Assembly (NCBI GenBank): GCA_015063685.1
Contig: SVTR01000012.1
Location: 1 to 64,000, forward strand
Source of the DNA: Oscillospiraceae bacterium
GTDB taxonomy: Bacteria > Bacillota > Clostridia > Oscillospirales > CAG-272
DNA: 64,000 bases
Direction of reading: 5' to 3'
Shown here: piece by piece, positions 25,905-34,690 of the stretch
Numbering within the stretch: the first letter of the stretch is position 1
Layout: the number at the start of each line of letters is the position of its first letter
The notes under the pieces: generated by a model
Databases searched by the model: none
Told to the model about the DNA's origin: nothing
Seen by the model: the letters and a program-made list of their open reading frames with translations, nothing else
Program-made: the position numbers and the translations under genes

Positions 25905-27707
25905 ATGAAGGATTACTTGTATCAATATCTGCCCGACGGCGCGGCCGCTTATGAAAACGACGTTCATAAAAACGCCCTGTTTATTCTGGAAAAACAATTG
26001 CTGGACAAGTCCCTTTGGGATAAATTTGTCTACGTCTTTACCGAGCGTCCCGATCCCGAGGACTTGGGCTGGCGAGGTGAGTATTACGGCAAAATGATGC
26101 GGGGCGCATGCCTTACTTATCGCTATCTCCCCTCGGACGAGCTGTACACCGTCCTGTACGAGACCGTCAAGGGTCTCTTGGATACTCAGGATGCCGATGG
26201 CCGTATTACCACATACGCCAAGGACAAGGAGTACTGCGGTTGGGATATGTGGACGAGAAAGTATGTCCTGGTCGGATCTCTCTATTTCTACGGTATCTGC
26301 CGTGATGAGGCCTTCAAGGCACGGATTATCACCGCTATGAAAGCGCAGGTGGACTACCTTATTGATACCTTGGGAGAGGATAAGCTGTCTATCCTCAATA
26401 CCTCCGCATGGTGGGGAGGCCTCAACTCCGCGTCCGTGCTGGAACCCATCGTGGAGCTTTACAAGCTGACGGGAGAAGAAAAATACCTGATCTTCGCTAA
26501 ATACGTGCTGGAGTCCGGCGGGTGCCGTGACGGAAATCTCCTCGATTTGGCCGAGGAAGGGAAACTCATGCCCTATGAATACCCCGTGGTCAAGGCCTAC
26601 GAAATGATGTCCTATTTTGAGGGCGCGCTGGCCTACTACGAGGTCACGGGGGAGACCAAATACCTAAATATCGTGGAAAAATTCGCAGATGCCGTGCGTA
26701 AGACAGATATTACCATCATCGGTTGCGCGGGCTGTACCCACGAGCTTTTTGACCACTCCGCGGATAAGCAGACCGAAGAGACCGAGCCTTTGGCCATCAT
26801 GCAGGAGACCTGCGTCACCGTTACCTGGATGCGTTTGCAGGAACGCCTGCTTCGCCTGACGGGTAAGGTCATCTACGCCGAGGGTATCGAGCAGTCTGCC
26901 CTCAACGCCTTGTACGGTAGTTTGAACTATGAAGGTCTGCCCCAGCTTGAGAAAAGCGAGAACATCCGCGTGCCCGGCGTCCCCTTCGACAGCTATAGCC
27001 CCCTCACCTTCAAGGCTCGCGGTATCGGCATCGGTGGATATAAAAAGTTCTCCACCGGCGGATATTATGGCTGCTGCGCCTGCATCGGAGCGGCGGGTAC
27101 CGCACTGTTTCCTCTCATTAGTGTGATGGCACAGGAGAACGGCTTCGTGATCAATGAGTATAACAACGGCACCGTTACCGCCACTACCCCCGTAGGTAAC
27201 CCTGTTACCCTCCGCATCAGCGGTTATTTTATCGATGAAGGTCATGCCACCGTCACTCTCGCACTGAGCACCCCCGAGACCTTTACCCTCCGTCTCCGGG
27301 TTCCCGCCTGGAGCCATGAGCCCACCGTCACGGTGAACGGCGATAGCAAAAAGGTGGAGGTCGGCTACGTCGATCTTACCCGTGAGTGGAAGGATGGCGA
27401 CACCCTCACGATTGATGCCCATCCCGAAATGGAAATGCAGACTCTTAACGGTAAGATCGCTTTTACCTTCGGAGCCCTGGCTCTTGCCCGCGACGAGCAA
27501 AAGGAGGAGGGGAACATCGAAGCCCCTGTCGTACCTGTCCTGCATAACGGCAAGCTGATCGTTAATCAGTTGGATGCCAAGGCCGGTGAGACTGTCCGCT
27601 TCACCGTCAAGACCGAAGCAGGCGACCTGCTCCTCACCGACTACGCCTCCTGCGGCAAGCATTGGATGGAGGAAAGAAACCGCATCTCGGTTTGGCTGAA
27701 CAGATAA
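25905..27707 (+). CDS. GH127-type (DUF1680) glycoside hydrolase
   Basis: 600 residues, cytoplasmic (no signal peptide). An (alpha/alpha) barrel covers about 1-420 and a beta-sandwich tail the rest. Glu301 and Cys303 in METCVTVTW and Cys390/Cys391 in YYGCCAC fit the Glu-Cys-Cys-Cys zinc set of the beta-L-arabinofuranosidase HypBA1, where a Cys is the nucleophile. Arabinofuranosidase activity is the best guess, but GH127 relatives (GH142, GH146) differ. The start is placed at the second ATG (25905), six bases after GCGGAG; the first ATG (25899) abuts the ribosome site. The stop TAA is formed by the edge of repeat array 3. Confidence 0.85.
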   Translation: MKDYLYQYLPDGAAAYENDVHKNALFILEKQLLDKSLWDKFVYVFTERPDPEDLGWRGEYYGKMMRGACLTYRYLPSDELYTVLYETVKGLLDTQDADGRITTYAKDKEYCGWDMWTRKYVLVGSLYFYGICRDEAFKARIITAMKAQVDYLIDTLGEDKLSILNTSAWWGGLNSASVLEPIVELYKLTGEEKYLIFAKYVLESGGCRDGNLLDLAEEGKLMPYEYPVVKAYEMMSYFEGALAYYEVTGETKYLNIVEKFADAVRKTDITIIGCAGCTHELFDHSADKQTEETEPLAIMQETCVTVTWMRLQERLLRLTGKVIYAEGIEQSALNALYGSLNYEGLPQLEKSENIRVPGVPFDSYSPLTFKARGIGIGGYKKFSTGGYYGCCACIGAAGTALFPLISVMAQENGFVINEYNNGTVTATTPVGNPVTLRISGYFIDEGHATVTLALSTPETFTLRLRVPAWSHEPTVTVNGDSKKVEVGYVDLTREWKDGDTLTIDAHPEMEMQTLNGKIAFTFGALALARDEQKEEGNIEAPVVPVLHNGKLIVNQLDAKAGETVRFTVKTEAGDLLLTDYASCGKHWMEERNRISVWLNR

Positions 27708-27958
27708 ATTGTTGTTTAGCGGGCAGTGCCCGCGGCCATCGCTCGGGGTAGTGCATCCTGTGCGTACCACATACCGCGATGAGCAGTTGGTCAGTTAAAT
27801 TGTTGTTTATGGGCGTTTACTGACCAACATGGTCGTAGGGGCGAACTGTGTTCGCCCGTAATAAAAAGTATATTGATAAACAAAGGCTTTGGGGGAACGG
27901 CGGGCGAACGCAGTTCGCCCCTACGGGTTTTCATTAAACCTCCGCTAAACAACAATTT
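27706..27958. repeat. Modular intergenic repeat array 3 (AAATTGTTGTTTA family)
   Basis: Boundary 13-mer at 27706 and 27797 (spacing 91), inverse copy at 27946. The first unit matches that of array 1 (GGGCAGTGCCCGC tip). The middle module differs: it begins GGGCGTTTACTGACCAAC (the mirrored edge of the array 1 middle module) and then holds a GTAGGGGCGAAC...TTCGCCCCTAC inverted pair. Confidence 0.9.
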
Positions 27959-27994
27959 ACATACTCCCATATTTAGAATACAAGGAGAACTACC

Positions 27995-30388
27995 ATGAAA
28001 CAACTTCACCTCATTTGTAACGCTCACCTGGACCCCGTCTGGCAATGGGACTGGAACGAGGGCGCTACCGCCGCTCTGGCCACCTTCTACGCCGCCTGCG
28101 AGATCGCCGAGGAATACGACTACATCTTTTGCCACAACGAAGCCCTGCTCTATGAATTCGTGGAGACCTACGACCCCGCCCTTTTTGAGCGTATCAAGGG
28201 TCTTGTTAAGGCAGGAAAATGGCACATCATGGGTGGCTGGTACGTCCAGCCCGACTGTAACATTCCCTCCGGCGAGGGCTTTGTCCGCCAGATCGAATCG
28301 GGTCTTACCTACTTCAAGGAGAAGTTCGGCGTGATTCCCACGGCGGCGGTCAACTTCGATTCCTTCGGCCATACCCAAGGACTGGTTCAGATCCTTTCCA
28401 AGTGCGGCTACAGCGGCTACATCTGCTGCCGCCCCATGAAGGAGCTGAACCCCTTCTCCGCCAACTACATGGAGTGGAAGGGCTTTGACGGCAGTAGCAT
28501 CAAGGCAGCCCGCTTCGATGACCTCACCATTTATACCAACGACCTTGGCGATGCGGTCAACGCCGTCAAGCGCAAGATGCAGCCCTGGAACGATCAGGGC
28601 GAGGAGATCGCCTTTGCTCTTTGGGGCGTGGGTAATCACGGCGGCGGCGCCTCCCGTAAGGATCTCTCCGAGCTGGCTGTCTTCATGGAGGAACAGAAAT
28701 CCGAGGGTGTGGAGATCTTCCACTCCACCCCCGAGGCCTTCTTCGCCGCATCTACTCCCAAAGCACAGTGGGACGCCGCCCTCCAGCCCTGCTTCGTCAA
28801 GTGCTATACCTCCATCGCCCGCCTCAAGCGCCGCTACGCCGAGCTGGAAAACAAGCTCCTCATGACCGAAAAGATTTGCGCCTACGCCGACGCCGAGGGA
28901 GTATATGATTATAACTTCGACGCTTTCGACGACGCCCAGAAGCGTATGGCCATGGTACAGTTCCACGACGTCCTGTCGGGCACTTGCATTATCGAGGGCG
29001 AAAAGAGCAGTATGCAGAAGCTGGATTACGCCCTGGAGCTCCTGGACAAGGAGTTTACCAAGGCCTTCATGGGGCTCTGCCGTGACTATGAAAAGGCCGT
29101 TCCCCTGAAATACCCCATCTTTGTCTACAACCCCAATCCTTATGCCGAGGAGTCCATCTTCACAGGGGATTTCTTCCTTTTGAACGGCATCTGTTCCGAC
29201 ACCGAGGGCTATGAATTCACCGTCAAACGTGATGGAGAAGAGGTGCCCTTCCAGATCGTTAAGGAATCCTCTTGCATCAATCTGGATCGCAGTAAGCGCC
29301 TGGCCATTAAGACCACTCTGAATCCTCTGTCCATGACCCGCTTTGATGTAGAGGTTCGCCGTAGCACCAAGAAGCTCCTTGACCGTACCTTCCAGACCGA
29401 GTTCATCACCGCGCAGGGAACCAAGGCTACCTTTGACGCAACCACGGGGGCTTTGACCTCCTTCGTGGTGGATGGCAAGGAGTACCTGAAGGGTTCCGCC
29501 TTTACACCCATCGTCTACGACGACAATCCCGACCCTTGGGGCTGGCACATGAGAACGGTAGGGAAGAACTACCGTATCCCTGAGTGTAAAACCTCCCTTC
29601 GTGTTGTAGAGAGAGGCAACCTCCTCACTACCGTAGAGAGCATTTACGATACCGGTAAGTCGGATATCCGCGTGGCCTATACTCTGTATAAGGATTTCGA
29701 CTATATCGACGTTACCGTCAACGCCTATTGGAACGACGCGGGAAAGGGCTTGAAGCTGGCCATCCCCGTGTCTGAGATCGGTAAATTCGTGGGTCAGACC
29801 GCCTTCGGTATCCAGACCTACACCGAGGGTCTGGAGGAATGCTCCCAGCGTTTTGTGGGTATCGAAAACGGTGATAAGCTGGTGACGATCTTTAAGGACG
29901 GTACCTACGGCTGCTCTTTGGAGGATGGCGTGCTGTATCTCGACCTCCTCAACGGCTCGGTTTACTGCGCTCATCCCGTAGGCGATCTCCCCATCATCGA
30001 CGAGCAGCGCTTCAACCGCTACATCGACCTGGGCCGCCACGAGTTCACCTTCCGTCTGGAGCTTTGCGACAAGTCCGCTATTGAACGTAAGGCCGCCGCT
30101 TTCACCCAGAAGCCCTACGCCCTCAACTTCTATCCCCACGGCGACGGACAAAAGAAGGAGACTGCCCCCGTCACTCTGTCCGATGGTGTCATCTCCCTCT
30201 CCTGTTTCCGCAAAATGAACGCAAATACCTACATGATCCGTCTGTTCAACAATACTACGGATAGCCGCGCCTGCGACTGTAGTGTCTTCGGTCAGTCCAT
30301 CACCCTTGATTTCGGGAAATTCGAGGCCAAGACCCTCCTGTTCCGCGGCGGTGAGCTTTTCGAGCACAACTCCATGCTGATGCTTTGA
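27995..30388 (+). CDS. Alpha-mannosidase, GH38
   Basis: 797 residues, cytoplasmic. The N-terminal catalytic domain begins with the zinc motif NAHLDPVWQW (His11, Asp13). The nucleophile is Asp122 in NFDSFGH, with a further GVGNHGGG segment. The C-terminal half is the beta-sandwich of the family (KGSAFTPIVYDDNPDPWGWHM). It hydrolyses terminal alpha-mannosides, typically from N-glycan-derived oligosaccharides. ATG start with ACAAGGAGAACTACC upstream. It lies between GH127 and fucI; a strong terminator follows, and the promoter is not obvious because array 3 occupies the upstream region. Confidence 0.93.
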   Translation: MKQLHLICNAHLDPVWQWDWNEGATAALATFYAACEIAEEYDYIFCHNEALLYEFVETYDPALFERIKGLVKAGKWHIMGGWYVQPDCNIPSGEGFVRQIESGLTYFKEKFGVIPTAAVNFDSFGHTQGLVQILSKCGYSGYICCRPMKELNPFSANYMEWKGFDGSSIKAARFDDLTIYTNDLGDAVNAVKRKMQPWNDQGEEIAFALWGVGNHGGGASRKDLSELAVFMEEQKSEGVEIFHSTPEAFFAASTPKAQWDAALQPCFVKCYTSIARLKRRYAELENKLLMTEKICAYADAEGVYDYNFDAFDDAQKRMAMVQFHDVLSGTCIIEGEKSSMQKLDYALELLDKEFTKAFMGLCRDYEKAVPLKYPIFVYNPNPYAEESIFTGDFFLLNGICSDTEGYEFTVKRDGEEVPFQIVKESSCINLDRSKRLAIKTTLNPLSMTRFDVEVRRSTKKLLDRTFQTEFITAQGTKATFDATTGALTSFVVDGKEYLKGSAFTPIVYDDNPDPWGWHMRTVGKNYRIPECKTSLRVVERGNLLTTVESIYDTGKSDIRVAYTLYKDFDYIDVTVNAYWNDAGKGLKLAIPVSEIGKFVGQTAFGIQTYTEGLEECSQRFVGIENGDKLVTIFKDGTYGCSLEDGVLYLDLLNGSVYCAHPVGDLPIIDEQRFNRYIDLGRHEFTFRLELCDKSAIERKAAAFTQKPYALNFYPHGDGQKKETAPVTLSDGVISLSCFRKMNANTYMIRLFNNTTDSRACDCSVFGQSITLDFGKFEAKTLLFRGGELFEHNSMLML

Positions 30389-30410
30389 AGCTACGACTCC
30401 TACCAATGAA

Positions 30411-30447
30411 AAAATCCCCGATGCGTGCAAACGCATCGGGGATTTTT
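30411..30447 (+). terminator. Terminator of the GH38 gene
   Basis: Perfect 16-bp stem AAAATCCCCGATGCGT / ACGCATCGGGGATTTT with a GCAA loop and T-tail. Confidence 0.93.
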
Positions 30448-30466
30448 ATGATATGGGAAGAAGCGG

Positions 30467-30590
30467 TTATTCAATAACCTCCGGGATCTGTGTGCCTGCT
30501 TTGTCGTAGAGGCGAGTGATCTGCTGGGAGTTTTCCGGGGATGATTAGATCATCCACTTGTAGTGCAGACCATTGTGGACGCAGCGCAGG
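30467..30590 (-). pseudogene. C-terminal fragment of a lost gene
   Basis: On the minus strand one frame reads LRCVHNGLHYKWMI, an in-frame TAA, then SSPENSQQITRLYDKAG and TQIPEVIE before a second stop. The text has normal protein composition but no start, and its 5' end runs straight into the MITE remnant at 30590. The parent protein is not recognised. Chance reading cannot be excluded. Confidence 0.4.
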
Positions 30591-30640
30591 ACGAAAAAAT
30601 CCCTCGCATCTCGCCGTACGCTGAGTGTTTAGAGATGCCC
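30590..30640. mobile_element. Truncated MITE-like element (right end only)
   Basis: 51 bp match the right end of the full copies (GACGAAAAAATCCCTCGCAT... to TTTAGAGATGCCC), followed by TATA. The left two thirds are missing. Confidence 0.8.
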
Positions 30641-30684
30641 TATAATTGAGTTTTCAAAAAGCTTTAAAGCCTATGCATAGCTGA

Positions 30685-32487
30685 TTATTTCTTAAAGCAG
30701 GGCCCGAAGTTGGCGCAAGCTCTGTAGTCGGCGCCCTCCTTGTCCATGCCGAAGGCGTTCCAAGCGGCGGGGCGGAAGATCTTGTCCTCGGGCACATTGT
30801 GCATACAAACGGGGATGCGGAGCATGGAGCACAGGGTGATGAGATCCGCGCCGATGTGACCGTAGCTGATAGCGCCGTGGTTAGCACCCCAGTTGTTCAT
30901 GACCTCATAGGCGGTCTTGAAGGGAGAACCGTCGCGGCCGTCACAACGAGGGGCGAACCAGGTGCAAGGCCAGGTGTAGTCGGTGCGCTTCCACAGGGCG
31001 TCAGACACCTCTGCGGGAAGCTCTACCGTCCAGCCTTCCGCGATTTGCAACACAGGACCCAGACCCTTCACGAGATTGAGACGGATCATGGTAGCGGGCA
31101 TTTCGCACTTGGTCTCAAAGCGGGAGGAGTAGCCGCCGCCGCGGAAGTAGCCCAGATCGGCGTAATTCCAGGTGGTGTTCTCCATGACGGCCTTCATGTC
31201 GGCGTCGGTCATGTCGTACCAGGGCTTCATGACGCCGTTGCCGTTCTCGTCCTTGACGGCACCGCAAGCGTCCAGACAGCAAGCACCCGAGTTAATGAGG
31301 TGGATGATACCGTTGGCATCCTTGGCCTTGCCGTCCATCTCAAAGCCCGTCACACGCTTGACAGATTCGCCGCTCCAATAGGTGCGCACGTCAGCGAACA
31401 TCTGAGCGCGGTTGGTCAGCAGCTTCATGAACAGCATACCGATGCCATTCAGCACGTCGTTCTCGGTGGCCAGGATGTAGGGCTCACGGGCACCGTTCCA
31501 GTCGAAGGAGGTGTTCAGCATGGCCTCGGGGAAGTCGCAGTTGGGATAGAAGTCGGTCCATTGACGCTGACCCTGGAAGCCTGCGGCGATGGCGTTGTGA
31601 CCTACCATCTCCTCGCGGCAGGTGTCGGGCAGGTTCTTGTTACCGTTCATGAGATCCTTGATGATGACCATCATCTTGGTGACGAACTCCCAGTCGGCAT
31701 CCTTCTCAGCGCGGGTCTTTTGCAGTTCCTCGGGGTTCTTGTCAAAGCCCTCGATGCAGTTTGCCTTGACCCAAGCCAAAGCCTTCTCGTACTCGGCCTT
31801 GTCGTAAATCTCCTCGGTCATGCGGCGGATGATCTCCACCTCGTCCACGGACTCCACTCTCATGCCAAGATAATCTTCAATAAAGTCGGTACTGATGATG
31901 GAACCGCCGATGCCCATGCAGATGGAACCGATCTGTAAATAGGATTTACCGCGCATGGTAGCGGCGGCGATGGCGGCACGACCGAAGCGCAACAGCTTTT
32001 CCTTCACGTCCTCAGGGACGGTGGTATCGTCGCAATCCTGTACGTCATGGCCGTAGATGCCGAAGGCGGGCAGACCTTTCTGGGCGTGGGTGGCGAGAAC
32101 GGAGGCAAGATACACCGCGCCGGGTCTCTCAGTGCCGTTAAAGCCCCAAACGGCCTTAATGGTGTGGGGATCCATGTCCATGGTCTCGGCGCCGTAGCAC
32201 CAGCAGGGGGTAACGGTGAGGGTGATGTCCACACCTGCCTTGCGGAACTGGTCGGCACAAGCGGCGGCCTCTCCCACGCGGCCGATGGTGGTGTCGGAGA
32301 TGACCACCTTTACGGGCTCGCCGTTGGAATATTTCAGATTTTCCTCAAAAAGCTTGGCGGCGGTGCGCGCCATGTTCATGGTCTGCTCCTCCAGGGACTC
32401 GCGGACGCCGAGAACACCCCGTCTGCCGTCGATGGTGGGGCGGATGCCGATGACGGGGTAAGAGCCTACGTAACGGTTTGTTGCCAT
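30685..32487 (-). CDS. fucI: L-fucose isomerase
   Basis: 600 residues, very similar along its length to E. coli FucI as I know it ([87 protein letters not shown]). It converts L-fucose to L-fuculose in the cytoplasm using Mn2+; the conserved Asp in SFDWNG and His in NWGANHG are expected metal ligands. D-arabinose is a known side substrate. ATG start with CAAGGAGGAAATTCAT upstream. Fuculokinase and fuculose-1-phosphate aldolase are not in the window. Regulation may involve the adjacent AraC gene upstream on the same strand. Confidence 0.96.
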   Translation of the reverse strand: MATNRYVGSYPVIGIRPTIDGRRGVLGVRESLEEQTMNMARTAAKLFEENLKYSNGEPVKVVISDTTIGRVGEAAACADQFRKAGVDITLTVTPCWCYGAETMDMDPHTIKAVWGFNGTERPGAVYLASVLATHAQKGLPAFGIYGHDVQDCDDTTVPEDVKEKLLRFGRAAIAAATMRGKSYLQIGSICMGIGGSIISTDFIEDYLGMRVESVDEVEIIRRMTEEIYDKAEYEKALAWVKANCIEGFDKNPEELQKTRAEKDADWEFVTKMMVIIKDLMNGNKNLPDTCREEMVGHNAIAAGFQGQRQWTDFYPNCDFPEAMLNTSFDWNGAREPYILATENDVLNGIGMLFMKLLTNRAQMFADVRTYWSGESVKRVTGFEMDGKAKDANGIIHLINSGACCLDACGAVKDENGNGVMKPWYDMTDADMKAVMENTTWNYADLGYFRGGGYSSRFETKCEMPATMIRLNLVKGLGPVLQIAEGWTVELPAEVSDALWKRTDYTWPCTWFAPRCDGRDGSPFKTAYEVMNNWGANHGAISYGHIGADLITLCSMLRIPVCMHNVPEDKIFRPAAWNAFGMDKEGADYRACANFGPCFKK

Positions 32488-32520
32488 ATGAATTTCCTCC
32501 TTGAGAAATTAATTTTTTTC

Positions 32521-32550
32521 AGTATATCAAAAAATATGATTTCTTTCCAA
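32521..32550 (-). promoter_or_regulatory. Promoter of fucI
   Basis: Minus strand TTGGAA (32545-32550), 18-bp spacer, TATACT (32521-32526). Weak -35, consistent with activator dependence. Confidence 0.6.
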
Positions 32551-32604
32551 TGAATTCTTGACAAAAAATGAGCAATGTTTGACTTTTTGCCTGCCAAAAA
32601 GAAA

Positions 32605-32635
32605 ATCGGATATTCCAAAATGAGGAATATCCGAT
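32605..32635 (-). terminator. Terminator of the AraC-family gene
   Basis: Stem ATCGGATATTCC / GGAATATCCGAT with a 7-nt loop, followed on the minus strand by TTTCTTTTTGG. It separates the regulator from fucI. Confidence 0.85.
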
Positions 32636-32648
32636 AATGGTGTGAGGA

Positions 32649-33464
32649 TCAGGAGGATCCGCCTCTTTTTTCATAAATCGCCTGCTGACGGTATTCTCTC
32701 GGTGTCATCCCCTTGGAGCTTCGAAAGGTGCGATTGAAGCTGCTCAGCGTTGCAAATCCGCATTGAATGGCAATGGACAATATGCTGTCTTTGGTATTTA
32801 TCAGAAGATAGCAAGCCCTGTCTATCTTTACCGATTGCACGTAGGCATAAAAGGGGATGCCGACGATCCTTGTAAAGTATCTTGAAATATAGGCGGGATT
32901 ATAGCCAAGGGCTTCGGCCATCCCCTTTAGAGTGCAGGGCTCGGAGATGTTGTTCTCCAGATATATAAAAATATCCCGTAGAAGAAGGGTATCCTTGGAA
33001 AAGTCGTCCTCGGTATCCATATCCAAGGCCTGATAGAACAAACCGCAGACTGTATAAAGAAAACCCTTCACCGTGGCAATATCCTTGCCTTCATCCATTC
33101 CCAGGAACATTTCCCTGTAGAAGGCGGGCACGTCGTGTATGACAGGGGAAGGGAGCTTATGCTTTGCCAAGGAATCGGAGACGGCGGCAATGAGATCGTT
33201 GGAAAAAACGCAAATGATGCATTTCCCGTTGATATTCCGAGGAGAATCATAGCTGTGAAGCCTGTTGGGCTTAATGAGTACAAGATCACCTTCCTTGAGT
33301 AAGTAATCCTGCTTTTCGATCTGCATGCTCATCTCCCCCGAGAGCATGAGAACAAATTCATAGCAACGGTGCATATGCATCGGAAATATATGATTTTCCC
33401 GCTCATAAAGCATAAAATGACCCGTGCCGATCCCGTGCTCTATTTCGTACAACAAAGGCTTCAT
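32649..33464 (-). CDS. AraC-family regulator with N-terminal cupin
   Basis: 271 residues. A cupin-like ligand domain (about 25-95; MHMHRCYEFVLMLSGEMS, GDLVLIKPNRLHSY) is followed by two helix-turn-helix motifs (about 175-265; TLKGMAEALGYNPAYISRYF and ILSIAIQCGFATLSSFNRTF, ending GMTPREYR). It probably responds to a sugar and may control the fucI gene just downstream on the same strand (inference from position). ATG start with AGGAGGAAAAT upstream. It has its own promoter and terminator. Confidence 0.93.
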   Translation of the reverse strand: MKPLLYEIEHGIGTGHFMLYERENHIFPMHMHRCYEFVLMLSGEMSMQIEKQDYLLKEGDLVLIKPNRLHSYDSPRNINGKCIICVFSNDLIAAVSDSLAKHKLPSPVIHDVPAFYREMFLGMDEGKDIATVKGFLYTVCGLFYQALDMDTEDDFSKDTLLLRDIFIYLENNISEPCTLKGMAEALGYNPAYISRYFTRIVGIPFYAYVQSVKIDRACYLLINTKDSILSIAIQCGFATLSSFNRTFRSSKGMTPREYRQQAIYEKRGGSS

Positions 33465-33495
33465 ATTTTCCTCCTATTCACCGCATTTTATATAC

Positions 33496-33524
33496 ATCAT
33501 AACAGAAAAAGAGCTTTTCGTCAA
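33496..33524 (-). promoter_or_regulatory. Promoter of the AraC-family gene
   Basis: Minus strand TTGACG (33519-33524), 17-bp spacer, TATGAT (33496-33501). Confidence 0.75.
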
Positions 33525-33544
33525 GTTCTCCAAGGAAAAACAAC

Positions 33545-33574
33545 AAAAAAGCCCCCATGACTTGGCATGAGGGC
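33545..33574 (-). terminator. Terminator of the DUF6512-like gene
   Basis: Minus strand stem GCCCTCATG / CATGGGGGC with a 6-nt loop, followed by TTTTTT. Confidence 0.85.
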
Positions 33575-33635
33575 AGAATACCCGGCGAAGTGTGAAGCGC
33601 TATCTTACCATAACAATCTCCAAGGTGACGTTTTT

Positions 33636-34169
33636 TTATATCCCATAACTCCCCGTTAAGGGATCCCGAAAGATTCCGATCTCAGGCGTGAAAAACGTAA
33701 ATACCACAAACAGCACCGCCATCACACCAAGGATTGCCACCGCCCATTGGGGCGATCCGCACCTTACCTTGCCTCCCTCAAACAACCGTGTCTCATAGAG
33801 ATACACCACCGCCGCCACTACAAAGAAAATGGCAATATTGAACCAGTCAGGAGATCTGCCCACCGCTCCGTTGTAGGTGTAGAAGATCACGGGGATCAGC
33901 GCCATTCCCAAGAGGCTCCCCCGAAGCTTGACGCACCAGAAATCCTTCCGATCCTTGAAGAAAAAGCTCTGGAGGATAGCGAAGGTGAGCATGGGCCAGA
34001 AGAGCAGCTTCATGTGCTCCCACGTGGATTCGTTTACCCCCGAGAAGGGCGCGACCCACGTTGCCTTCCCCAGCCAGTCGTAAAGAAAATGAAGTATGGT
34101 TCCCCCGAGGGATGTGACGGCAAAGCCCATCAGTTGCCAAAGAGAGATGGAACGTTCCGAAGGGTTCAT
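33636..34169 (-). CDS. Small integral membrane protein, DUF6512-like
   Basis: 177 residues with about five hydrophobic segments (LMGFAVTSLGGTILHFLY, LFWPMLTFAILQSFFF, LLGMALIPVIFYTY, FNIAIFFVVAAVVYL, AVAILGVMAVLFVVFTFF). The segment VAPFSGVNESTWEHMKLLF is the part I associate with DUF6512 proteins of Clostridia; function unknown. The start is ATG 34169, with GGAGGTATAT upstream. The frame is open 46 codons further, but that part would cross into the divergent Nudix promoter. Confidence 0.8.
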   Translation of the reverse strand: MNPSERSISLWQLMGFAVTSLGGTILHFLYDWLGKATWVAPFSGVNESTWEHMKLLFWPMLTFAILQSFFFKDRKDFWCVKLRGSLLGMALIPVIFYTYNGAVGRSPDWFNIAIFFVVAAVVYLYETRLFEGGKVRCGSPQWAVAILGVMAVLFVVFTFFTPEIGIFRDPLTGSYGI

Positions 34170-34233
34170 GATATACCTCCTGCTTTTTTGTAGCAATATA
34201 TGCCCGAGATGTGGGCGGTATGCCGACAAGCTC

Positions 34234-34262
34234 TTGACACATAACGGTCTGTTTGATATAAT
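34234..34262 (+). promoter_or_regulatory. Promoter of the Nudix/radical SAM operon
   Basis: TTGACA (34234-34239), 17-bp spacer, TATAAT (34257-34262) with extended -10 TGA. Confidence 0.9.
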
Positions 34263-34297
34263 GATGCTATAAAAACAAACCGAAAGCGAGAGACAAC

Positions 34298-34690
34298 GTG
34301 AAAGCAACCGAAGTTGTGGCCGCCCTCATATGGCGGGGAGATAAATTTATGATCTGCCAACGTCCTGCCCACAAGGCCCGCGGACTTTTGTGGGAATTTG
34401 TGGGGGGAAAGGTAGAGCCCGGAGAGACTAAAGAGGAAGCCCTCATCCGCGAGTGCAAGGAAGAGCTGGGCGTGCTTCTTTCCGTTGATGATGTGTTTAT
34501 GGACGTGACCCACGAGTACCCCGACCTGACCGTGCATCTGACCCTGTTTAGTGCCACCATTGCCGAGGGGGTGCCGCAGAAATTGGAGCATAACGATATC
34601 CAATGGATCACCTCCGCAGAGATCGGTCAGTACGATTTTTGCCCTGCGGACGAGGTCATACTGGAAAGGATTCGTGAGCGGTATGAATGA
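34298..34690 (+). CDS. Nudix hydrolase, MutT-like
   Basis: 130 residues, the typical single-domain size. A complete Nudix box GGKVEPGETKEEALIRECKEEL (residues about 36-58) fits GX5EX7REUXEEXGU. FMICQRP and LLWEFVGGK resemble 8-oxo-dGTP diphosphatase MutT, so nucleotide-pool cleaning is the likely role. Start is GTG with only a weak GAGAGA ribosome site. It overlaps the radical SAM gene by 8 bp, and is the first gene of a four-gene operon. Confidence 0.92.
   Translation: MKATEVVAALIWRGDKFMICQRPAHKARGLLWEFVGGKVEPGETKEEALIRECKEELGVLLSVDDVFMDVTHEYPDLTVHLTLFSATIAEGVPQKLEHNDIQWITSAEIGQYDFCPADEVILERIRERYE

Noticed and set aside
27791-30436. 881-codon minus-strand frame under the GH38 gene
   Set aside because: Antisense shadow of a clear alpha-mannosidase; no homology-like text.
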